Source: Saccoglossus kowalevskii
Taxonomy: Eukaryota > Hemichordata > Enteropneusta > Harrimaniidae
Assembly (NCBI RefSeq): GCF_000003605.2
Contig: NW_003140823.1
Span: 97,936-128,896, forward strand
Direction: 5' to 3'
DNA length: 30,961 bases
Shown: piece by piece, positions 11,248 through 19,739 of the stretch
Layout of the letters: each line of letters begins with the position of its first letter
Numbering within the stretch: the stretch's first letter is position 1
Position numbers and translations under genes: made by a program
The notes under the pieces: model-generated
Database searches by the model: none
What the model saw: only the letters and a program-made list of their open reading frames with translations
What the model was told of the DNA's origin: nothing

Positions 11248-11563
11248 CAGGTTTGGTCCATCAGAAGACCAAGAAGAAATTGTTATAGCGCCCTCATTGA
11301 CATTAACCAAAAAATCCACAGATTTTGAAAGGAGGTGTTTAAATTCATTTTGACATTTCTGTTTTGATTATTTTAGTTTTAATACTGTCATATGCATATG
11401 TAATAAACCAATGTAATAAGCAATAATTGAATAATCATGCATCAATCAAATTTGTATCCCACATTGGAAACATTAAAATATCTTTTGTTTTTTCAACACA
11501 ATTTAGCTGTTATATGCTGCCCTCACAGTCACAGATGCACAACTTCTTATAGGACATGTCAGA

Positions 11564-11734
11564 TCACAGTAAAGGGTAATTTGTTGATTTTGGGGGCGGT
11601 AACTTCTCAAACGGTCTTTCTTTCTCGATCTGCTGCATACTGTACCGTAGTGAGTGTGACGTATTCAAAAGACTTGATGTCCTCTTCGATGAAGACAATG
11701 AAACTGGAACTTTGTTCGCCCATTTGCCGATGGT
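11564..11734 (-). CDS. MIIP: MIIP exon 7 (terminal)
   Basis: The acceptor is AG at 11736-11735, phase 0. It codes 56 residues, Ser- and Lys-rich with a proline run (KLPPPKS), then TGA at 11566-11564. Similarity to other MIIP tails is weak; placement rests on phase and a clean stop. Confidence 0.75.
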   Translation of the reverse strand, partial: TIGKWANKVPVSLSSSKRTSSLLNTSHSLRYSMQQIEKERPFEKLPPPKSTNYPLL

Positions 11735-14700
11735 CTATTAAAATCAGAGAACATACATACATGAGTGACACGCAATAGTATCCATGACAACCTGGCATTG
11801 AAACATCTAACATTTACAGTTTACATCTATACATGACATAAGTATGGACAAACAAACAAATTCTGATCACCTATTAGAGCAGTAATTGTTATGGTAGATC
11901 TATCTCTCCAATTCCTACCTTGATTTGAATCAAAAACAAAGCTACTGGGGGAGTTTCATTCAGTTACAGACATGACTATAAAAGTGCTCGTTTTCATCCA
12001 GACTTGTTAACACCAGGATAGACCATTAAATTGCAGTTATGATAGAGAGTTGAACATGTAGCCGTGTTGTCTAAAACATGGATACGGTATGGAAGTACAT
12101 GACAGTAAAATCACTCACCGACATAGCAGCTGCTTTACTGGGAACATCCAATGAGTCCTTCAAATCCATACTGTGTGCAGAAGGCATCATAGATGGTTTA
12201 GACGACTCCCATCCTGCAAGGCAATGCTGGGTACAAATAAAGTATAGAAAGAATAATTAGAGTGGTGAGATTAGGGTACACATGTGGTTACACTACCATG
12301 ATTGGTCAATTGGTTAGACTAGCATACCATGATTGGTCAATTGGTTAGACTAGTATACTATGATTGGTCATTTGGTTAGACTAGCATAGTATGATTGGTC
12401 AATTGGTTAGACTAGCATACCATGATTGGTCAATTGATTAGACTAGCATACCATGATTGGTCAATTGGTTAGACTAGCATACTATGATTTGTCAATTTGG
12501 TTATAGACTAGCATACCATGATTGGCCAATTTGTTAGACTAGCATACCATGATTGGTCAATTGGTTAGACTAGCATACCATGATTGGTCAATAGCCTGGA
12601 CTAGCATACCATGATTGGTTAATTATCATACACACTGAATATTGACTGTAGTGTACATCCATAAAATGATAAACTTACCTGTGAAAGAGCATAAGAATCA
12701 GAAGGATCAAAACTTTTTCTTCTGTGCGGCCTGAGACGATAGGGCGACACAAGGGTGCTTCTTGGAATGCTGACTCTGAAGTAAAGAAATATTATAATGT
12801 TAAACCATCTGATTGTCAGACTTCAATAATGTGATGCATATTTCTACCTAACTTATAATCAGACTGTTTTTTAACATGTTTGGGTTAATAATTGAAGATA
12901 CAGAACTATTTTGCTATAACAAATTCCCATCATGCAATATGATGAAAATGTGACGAAAGTACAGGCTTTGATTTCAAGTTTATGGTCACTGGTTTACACA
13001 CCTCATACTACATCTGTAACTACAGGATAACAACCAAATACAGCACGTCTCAGTAAAATGTTGTTCTCTTATACAAGTTCTGATTGGATGCAAATCCTTT
13101 AAAACTTGAACATAATTTGCATATGAAGTTGATCATACTGTTAGCAGCAGATGAAACACAATCAGAGCGCCTCCCATCAGAATGGCAATCATGTTGATTA
13201 CTCTGGATAATGATATAATGGTCTTCTCACCTGATATATGATGGTGAACCCCTTCTATTATCTTGCCGCCGTCCTGTTTTACAGATTGGGCATTCACTGT
13301 CGCCGTCAGTGGTTTTATGAATTGGTACAGCATACAGGCGATTATTCAGTGCATAGCTATGTATACCTACAAATAACATGATAATATGATTGCTTAAATT
13401 AACTTTGCATATTAAAGCGACATTAACTATCTCAAAATAAATTGTTTAAATAAAAAAAAAATCATGATTAAAACTAATATATTTCCCTGATCATAAGCCC
13501 CTCCCTGAGTATAAGCACAAGCGTCCACTTTTAAACGGTAAACGAGTTGATGGCATCCCTGATTATAAGCCCAGGATGTCGATGACATATTAAAATATGC
13601 GTGTAAAAAGAGTGTTTCGTTGCATAAAAATCATGCTTAGTACGGTAGTTTGATTCGTGAAACCTGGTCACTGGACATTGTTTTACTTTCCCTGAATAAT
13701 CCTGTCCATTGAAACTATGATGAATGGGGTGTGAACAAGTAAACTATTCTTCGACGTGATCTGTTGGTGGCTCAGTTTTTAAGGGATAAATCACTATTTT
13801 TTTGTTGAAATCAGTGCTAACAGATCACATTTTAACAACAAAATTACAGTGTCAATAATCAGAAAACTTCTTCAGTATTACACAGCATTTTGATTGGTTC
13901 AAATCGTGCTGAAAAACATCATGGCGGAAAGTGCTTTGCATGGAGAGTTTGTGTATGATTAAAAAACATCCCAAAACAAAGATAATGATAGAGATCTTGT
14001 CTTCAACTGTTTTCCCACAGACCGTACCCATTTTTACACTGTGAAGTCAGAAGATATGTAAATTGTATTGTAATAAAATCATTTAATGTGTGTATTTTTA
14101 TGAACATGTTTGTTTCTTCATTGTGGACTCATTTCACTTTTTTTTCTTCAAAAAGACCTATTATCACCCCGAGTCTGGTATGGTGAACCTAAGATGTTAT
14201 TGGATAATTTTACATTGGTGGTAAAATGGTTACAATGGTAAACCAAAAAAAAAACATCTTTTCTGAGGTAGTTCTAGAGTAAAAGCCCATCCATTATTTT
14301 CCTTGATTTTACACGTTGAGGCACATGCCATTGAGAGTGTCACAGTCCTCTCTGTTCTAGTAGTTTAATACACGACAAATGAAATGTCAGCATATTGTGC
14401 AAAAAAGAGCGAAAATGTTTGTCAATCAAAATGGCGACCAGGCAATCATCTTGAATTGGATTGTGACATAATCAACTTTTATTGATGTGCTAGAACACAA
14501 TCATCTGTGAATCTGTGAATGTAATTGCACAGTGAGAATTCAAGATATATTGCATAGAATCTTGACAAAAATCAACTTGCATCTTTGTGAAATAATACAC
14601 TGCCTTTGTACTGCATAAACTTAGGAATTGTATTCTCAAGTTATAGGCAAAAAATAAGTATTTTTGACGAAAAAATAGGCACCAGTTGGCCAATTTTGAA

Positions 14701-17700
14701 AAAAAAAAAATATTGACTCAGTATGCCAGCAGGTATCATCCATATTTTAAGTTTGAACAGACTAGGCCTACACAACTATTTTGGGGTAAATATGGCTGCC
14801 AATCAGCCGTTTTGTATCTGAACAGAAAGAAAATATGGGGTATATGTATATCATCATGTATCAACCATGTTCTAAGTTGGGAGGAAATCAGTTCATATAC
14901 ACTTCAGAGATACTGCGCCTGCTGGACAGATGGAACACAATCCATAAGCCCCCAGACTGTCAGGGTTAATGATGCATAGAAGCGTTACACATTGCATTTG
15001 ATTTGTCGAGCATGGGGGATAGAGGGGTGTCAGGGTGGGGTCGTCCCTTTTGTTGGTTGTCAATTTTTAGAGGACTCTAGGTAAATAAATTTTCTAATTT
15101 TCACAATTATGACACACTTTGAGGGTTATCAAACCCAATTTTGGAGAAGATACAAAAATGTATATATCGCATTTTTTATTGCATCAATGATGTGTCAAAA
15201 ATAACTATTTCTGGAATCCCTTTGTGTCAGTGATGTGTTAAAATGACTTAGAGGGCACACTGAATAGAACTCTACTCCAAACTATGAGCACTATTGGGTT
15301 ATGTATGCCAGAGAAATCAAGACAGACACATTGTAATTAACAAAAATAAACACATTAACCTGAAAGCAGATATGTATTGTCATTATATTGCGTCGTCTGA
15401 GGACATGTTCAAGCATTATGACTAAGTCAAATGTTACGTCCGGATCAGATCACAAATCATACAATGCATGATAAAAATTGTTGATTCCTATCTCAAAAAT
15501 GGCATATTTATTTTGAATATATTGAGTTCTTGTACAAATAGCAATGAAAAATACTTACATTTGTGTTCATCCTTTTCTTCAACACTAGAAGATGTCATCT
15601 TAGGTTTACTTGTCTTTGGTGATTTTGTAGATTTTGGAGTTACAGGCCTAGAAAATAGAAATAAATATCAAAAACGAAACTGCTCATTCAAAATTGAACT
15701 GTGGAAATGGCAACATAGATATAAAGACAAAACATTGTGTACACTTTTATTAGATAGTAACACTACCGGTATGTCCTCCTTCAGAGTAAAGAAACAAGAG
15801 ATAAACTCACTCTTCAGTGAATGATCTATGTTGACATTCATTGTTGTTGACTCGTCGAAACTCACGAATCTCATCAAAAAACGTCTGCGACTTTTCTGCA
15901 ATCGATTCATCATTTTCAAGAAGACCAGCTATCCAATCATAACCAAGTAGTGGTTGTGCATTTCTTTCATCAAAGTCTGCAGGCAGTCTTGGATCAGGTG
16001 AAATGAAACTGACTTTAGCTTGAGACTAAACACAAATGAAAACAAAAATATTATTATTAAGCAAGCTGGCATTCACTTTTTATTATTTTATATTTTTATT
16101 TATTTATTTCACCAGTATAAAAACAAAATTTGTACATGTTCATGTACAGGACAAAATTGTATTATACTGTGAGGTCCATGGAAATAATCCATTTGGACTA
16201 GTCTAGTCCATGGCCCTTAATATTAAAGGGCGGCAGTCGTCACGCCGCGTCCTGTTCGATATGGGACTCATAGCGACGTATACAACGCGTGTAAAATATA
16301 ATGTTTGTTTACATGAAATTCAACGCGACGATCACCGTGCTTTAAATAATAAATTAAGTCGTCATATAAGTCACAGTAAACAAACAAAAGTAATGAATTA
16401 AATAAATGAGATCAACTAGTAAATAATATAATCAATCATCACAATGAATGAATGAATGAATGAATGAATGGATATTCAAATTATTTAATAAGAGTATTCA
16501 AAATTGCATACTTTAAGATGCAAACACTGATTTAAGCATTCTTTCTGACATTTAATTTACAAAACTAAAATGTTACTCAGTGGGATTAAAGGAATTTTAA
16601 TTTTATTCAGGTTAAATTTTATGGACATGTCTATAATCTTGTGAATATTAATTAAAATCAGTCTATGAAATGTAATTTTTAAGCCCAGTTCATGCTGAAT
16701 GTGTAATTTACACATAGTTACAAAAAATGTTGAAGGATGACATTTTCAATATTCAAGATAGCTGAACATTAGTTTTCATAAGAACACTATAAAATCTGTC
16801 TTCTCTAGTGGCTGTGGAGAAACAAGTTATTATCAAATTTATTCTTTTCTAGTAATTATCAAATTTATTCATTTCTGGTTTTCATCTCTCGCTATTTTTA
16901 ACATAGGAGCAACACATATATTGCATCCTACAATGATAAAGTTTCCAAACAGTTATAAATTGGAATATATTCAACTTGACCCACACAAAACAGACATATT
17001 TATTATTATTATTTTTTTTTATCACTACTTTAGTCTTAGTGTTTTGTATTATTAGTCTAGTTTTGTTTAGTGTAAGTGTAAATATTTTAATTCCCCCTGG
17101 GGAATTTGATGTGTTTAATAAAAGTAAAGTAAGTCAGAGTGGGTGTTGTTTACATTTCATCATTTACGCACTTAAGCACCAATATTGTTGCATATTGCTT
17201 TGGATCAAACAGAGGAACGGAACACACACTCATAACTGCACTTCATATTTGGTGCAATTTGCTTCAAGTATCCTGTAAAGGTTATCAAAGTAAGGTTACT
17301 GCTGGTGTATGCATTCTGTGTATTATCTCTAACATATCTACCCCATTTTGCTATAGCAGGACCCATGATGTTTGAGGGGGCAGCCAACAACCAAATGTAA
17401 ATAATGCATATTCTGACAATGCTGTGAAACAAGGGGTAAACAGACACCTTAAAGCAGGAGAGTCGTCACCTACGCATGTGGCAGATGACAATAACATGTT
17501 GTTGCATCTACCCATGTACTGTTATCGTCACTTAGGCCTCAATTCCTGTGTGCACAGCACACCTCCGCTTTCATTTATCCAATATGTTATTTGTAGAATT
17601 CCAACACTTGCAGTCACCTGTATCTTATTTCTTTCATTCACAACAAATTCATGGTGTTGGTTTACCCTTGGATCCATCGCATTAGTGGGCGTTATTTATA

Positions 17701-18773
17701 TTTGTTTGTATTCTGCCCACTCAAACACCACCATGGATACTGCTATAGCAAAATTAGATGCATGCGCAAGACAATACACTGAATGTGCATGCGAACACTA
17801 GCAATAACCTAAGGTTAATTCCCGTCGCATGATATTTTAATGAAATTATGCCAAATTCAAAGTGTAAATAAGATTGTTACGGATAAAATCTGGAGGTTCT
17901 AGAAATTTTTAGATTGTGTTTAGTTCATCTGTTTCATTGCGCATCAATTTGCTGTGCATCCACCTATAGCAGGATCCATGGCTGTGTTGGGTGAACAGCC
18001 AGCGACTGAATGTAAATAACGCCCACTCTGACAACGCAGTTGATCCAGGGCTAGTGTTGGTCACAATGGCTTACCTTGTTGTTTTTTCCTCCTGGAGTCA
18101 TGAGAATAGATTTTGGAGGTTTACTCATATCCCTGACTAGCTTGGCATGTCTACGATCATTTCCATGAGCCAGCAACTCTTCTTCATATTTTGGGACATA
18201 TTTCCTTGGTCTCAAACCTTCTCGTTTGCTCCTTTCAGTAAATGAGTTCAAGAATTCTGAATAACGACATGTATTATCCTCTTCCTGGGCTTGGCAATAA
18301 TTTTTCTTAGGGAGAGGAACACTGGATGACTTTGTTGGTATCTTCTTTGAGTTCTTGCCATCTGTTGCTGTAAGAAAACTACCCATCAACTCCTGAGATT
18401 TGTTTGGAGTTTCTGTCCATTGTCGCTGAATTGGTGACTTATTTCTTGAAGGAGTAACAGAGCGTGGTTTGCGAGGTCGTTTGGGTGTGCTACTTGTAAC
18501 AGTCCTTGTTCTTTCCACTATAACGTGCTTGTTGCGAGTTTTTTTTCCAACTGGACTACGATCTCGGTAGTCTGGATGAATGCTACTTACATTAGAAACT
18601 TCAAATTCATTTTGTTGCTGCAAAGGAGTCTTCAGTCGAGGACTTCTCGATTTTCTAATCGGTCGATTGGAGGATGAAACTGAGCTTTTCACATTTTCTT
18701 GGTTGCGCCTTAACTGGTCCAAAAGGATTTGGTTGTCATTTCTCAGCTTAGCAAGACGTTTGATATCTGACAT
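11564..18773 (-). CDS. MIIP: Migration and invasion-inhibitory protein (MIIP), seven coding exons
   Basis: Exons on the minus strand in order: 18773-18075, 16025-15811, 15647-15559, 13366-13231, 12775-12679, 12226-12119 and 11734-11564. All six introns are GT-AG and the phases agree, giving 1515 nt and 504 residues; human MIIP is 388. The N-terminus (MSDIKRLAKLRNDNQILLDQ) is a leucine-rich helix like that of the human protein. Residues about 30-230 are a basic, Ser/Pro/Arg-rich low-complexity stretch. The family core LLGYDWIAGLLENDESIAEK lies near 259-278 and is followed by FFDEIREFRRVN. Next come C335, CPIC at 360-363, then VSIPRSTLVSPYRLRPHRRK, SFDPSDSYAL and HCLAGWESSKP. In human, MIIP is reported to bind IGFBP2 and to restrain migration and mitotic exit regulators; its role here is inferred. 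It is divergent from the XXYLT1-like gene. Confidence 0.93.
12119..12226 (-). CDS. MIIP: MIIP exon 6
   Basis: Exactly 36 codons, phase 0 at both ends, donor GTGAGT. It begins HCLAGWESSKP, which matches the RHCLLGWD..PPK block of vertebrate MIIP. Confidence 0.92.
12295..12622 (+). repeat. 31-bp minisatellite in MIIP intron 5
   Basis: About 10.5 units of 31 bp, each CCATGATTGGTCAATTGG followed by TTAGACTAGCATA. Units are highly similar; one has a 3-bp expansion near 12485. The core CCATGATTGGYCAAT matches the array at 7631-8032, but the second half differs. The array ends about 57 bp before exon 5. Confidence 0.95.
12679..12775 (-). CDS. MIIP: MIIP exon 5
   Basis: 97 nt. Its first base completes a split Arg codon; the donor is GTAAGT. 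It codes VSIPRSTLVSPYRLRPHRRK and SFDPSDSYALSQ, very close to the VSIPLSILEPPHRYRIHRRK block of human MIIP, which makes it the firmest anchor of the gene. Confidence 0.95.
13231..13366 (-). CDS. MIIP: MIIP exon 4
   Basis: 136 nt, acceptor TTTGTAG, donor GTGAGA. The first two bases complete Cys335; it then reads IHSYALNNRLYAVPIHK and SECPICKTGRRQ. Human MIIP has CVYCYRVNRRLF and CRLCRTPR here. The distal C-x2-C is kept, but the second Cys of the first pair is Ser. Confidence 0.92.
14690..14975 (-). mobile_element. Hairpin-headed element family C, truncated and decayed
   Basis: On the minus strand a head near 14975-14945 reads AACCCTGACAGTCTGGGGG, then CTTATGG and a GTTCCATCTGTCC stretch. The body has two related units: CTCCCAACTTAGAACATGG then TTGATACATGATG, and GTTCAAACTTAAAATATGG then ATGATACCTGCTGG, about 130 bp apart. 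Head, CTTAT and GTCC order match families A and B. The far end is missing. Confidence 0.7.
15035..15260 (+). repeat. Dispersed repeat, copy 1
   Basis: It shares ordered blocks with 21385-21625: TTTTTAGAGGACTCTAGGT, ATTGCATCAATGATG, then GGAATCCCTTTGTGTCAGTG and ATGTGTTAAAATGACTTA. Both copies are in the same orientation and clearly diverged. The class is unknown. Confidence 0.75.
15559..15647 (-). CDS. MIIP: MIIP exon 3
   Basis: 89 nt, acceptor TTTTCTAG, donor GTAAGT. The first base completes Glu305 and the last is the first base of Cys335. It codes a Lys/Ser/Thr/Pro-rich linker ending SSSVEEKDEHK, which resembles the acidic VEEDHEC segment of human MIIP. Confidence 0.88.
15811..16025 (-). 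CDS. MIIP: MIIP exon 2 (conserved GYDWIAG core)
   Basis: 215 nt, acceptor GTTTAG, donor GTGAGT. It codes SQAKVSFISPDPRLPADF and continues through LLGYDWIAGLLENDESIAEK and FFDEIREFRRVNNNEC, the most conserved part of the family. Confidence 0.95.
16079..16222 (-). mobile_element. 3' end remnant of a LINE-like retroelement
   Basis: The minus strand reads CCTGTACATGAACATGTAC, then TTTTTATACTGGTGAAATAA and an AAATAAATA tail. This is the usual look of a LINE 3' terminus. It directly abuts the TTAA MITE at 16223. Confidence 0.55.
16194..16210. repeat. Perfect 8-bp-arm palindrome
   Basis: TGGACTAG, one T, then CTAGTCCA. It lies in the LINE-like remnant. Confidence 0.9.
16223..16345. mobile_element. 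TTAA-bounded MITE, copy 3 (shorter, 123 bp)
   Basis: The left end is TTAAAG, eight bases, TCGTCACG; the reversed right end is TTAAAG, eight bases, TCGTCGCG. The ends follow the same pattern as the 4600 copy but the interior differs, so it is a subfamily. It is relatively CpG-rich. The open frame across it is incidental. Confidence 0.75.
16443..16470 (+). repeat. (AATG)n microsatellite
   Basis: Seven uninterrupted copies of a 4-bp ATGA/AATG unit in MIIP intron 1. Confidence 0.95.
17000..17140 (+). mobile_element. Possible LINE 3' tail
   Basis: Sequence including AATTCCCCCTGGGGAATTTG followed by TTTAATAAAAGTAAAGTAAG resembles 3' termini of animal LINEs. The evidence is only its general look; no RT sequence accompanies it. 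Confidence 0.35.
17250..17447 (-). repeat. Solo arm of the foldback repeat at 17651-18056
   Basis: The minus strand matches the left arm of the foldback: TGTTTACCCCTTG, CAGCATTGTCAG, ATTATTTACATTTG, CATGGGTCCTGCTATAGC and AGATAATACACAGAATGC. It ends immediately beside the TTAA MITE at 17449. Confidence 0.75.
17449..17575. mobile_element. TTAA-bounded MITE, copy 2 (right end decayed)
   Basis: The left end is TTAAAG, eight bases, TCGTCACCTACGCATG. The interior and right part follow copy 1 (GTACTGTTATCGTCACTT, CTCAATTCC, TGTGTGCA), but the terminal TTAA has become CGCTTTCAT near 17575. Confidence 0.78.
17651..18056. mobile_element. Foldback element with arms of about 100 bp
   Basis: The left arm (GGTTTACCCTTGGATCC, AGTGGGCGTTATTTATATTT, CCATGGATACTGCTATAGC) is matched by the reverse complement of the right arm (TAGCCCTGGATCAAC, AGTGGGCGTTATTTACATTC, CCATGGATCCTGCTATAG). 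The centre is unpaired. The right arm ends about 13 bp from the exon 1 donor of MIIP. A plus-strand frame running through it (17424-17801) has hydrophobic segments but is not supported as a gene. Confidence 0.75.
18075..18773 (-). CDS. MIIP: MIIP exon 1 (start codon)
   Basis: 233 codons from ATG at 18773-18771 to the donor GTAAGC. The leucine-rich N-terminus fits the family start. The rest is rich in Ser, Pro, Arg and Lys with SP/TP sites, and ends in SILMTPGGKNNK, which corresponds to the RSILAQQSK segment of human MIIP. Confidence 0.93.
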
Positions 18774-19739
18774 TGCAAGTTCGATCTTGAAGCATCAGAA
18801 TAAAATAAACGTTAAAGAAATGGCACACGCAAACGCATAAATAGAATTCAACTGTGGATCGATATGACGAGACGAACAGGCAACGAAATTCCTGCAATCT
18901 CGTTGAACAAGTTCTAGCTTGTTTTGACACATTCCAAATTTCAAAGTGACGAGTTTCAGTTATCGCGTTTTGTCCATATGATTTTTTCTCACAATTCATT
19001 GCATATCGAGTTTACTTACCTTAACGTCTCTTTTTTATTAAAATGTAAATCTAAGACATGGGTTAGAAATTATACAAAAGAGAATACAACTGGTAAACAT
19101 TTACACAGATAATTTCAGGTTCAGATTGACCGCCATGTTCTCGACGACTTTTGAACTCAGTCAGGTGACCACTCTGTCGGGATTTGATTGGCTGAGCTAG
19201 CCCCTTGCTTCTTAGGGCGTTCGTCCTTCACGTTCAGTAAGTTGAAATACGACAATAATGTTAATAATTTGAGCGATTCGAAACTGACAGACATGAATGG
19301 GAAATATAGTGTATGTACTTATAGAGCTTTCGCGCGGTACATGACCCAAGTTGACCCAGAGATATACAAAAGTAAACATTACTGGGGCGACCTATCTAAC
19401 TCTTTAAAAACGAAATGTTGAGGTCCGTTTTGAAAAAAGGGTCAACATAGCCGGTAAACGCGTGTGTATTTCTACCGACATTTAACGATTTTTTTACTCA
19501 AAATATAGCAGGGAAATACTAAGCAACCCGAAATCGTTAATGTGAATTAACCAAAATAAATATTATCATTTTTTCAAAAGGCTGGGGTGTTTTTATAGTG
19601 CACGCCCTCAGTCGTTCACCCAAGAAAGGTGTGACACGCAGACGTTGGTTTTAGAAACTTGCTACGTGTTATCGTCGTTGATACAGTTATTATCGCTGTT
19701 TACTTTTGTCAACTCAGTTTGTTTGGTTTGTCATCGTGA
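18774..19739. promoter_or_regulatory. Divergent MIIP / XXYLT1-like 5' region
   Basis: The two start codons point away from each other, 966 bp apart. The stretch 19120-19480 has more CpG than its surroundings. It includes GATTGGCTGAG near 19185, an inverted CCAAT box facing MIIP. No TATA box or start site can be fixed. Confidence 0.6.

Larger units (their letters stand above)
13367..15558. other. MIIP intron 3: repeat relics, no gene
   Basis: A 2.2-kb intron. Around 13490-13580 the phrase CCCTGATTATAAGCCC occurs three times in variant form, perhaps the remnant of an inverted-repeat element. The family C element (14690-14975) and a dispersed repeat (15035-15260) are listed separately. Nothing coding is seen. 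Confidence 0.65.

Noticed and set aside
13133..13333. 66-residue minus-strand frame starting at Met
   Set aside because: It is an alternative frame over MIIP exon 4 and part of the following intron; the spliced frame is the supported one.
17424..17801. 125-residue plus-strand frame with hydrophobic segments, considered as a small membrane protein
   Set aside because: It spans a MITE and one arm of a foldback repeat; the other arm copies do not preserve one frame.
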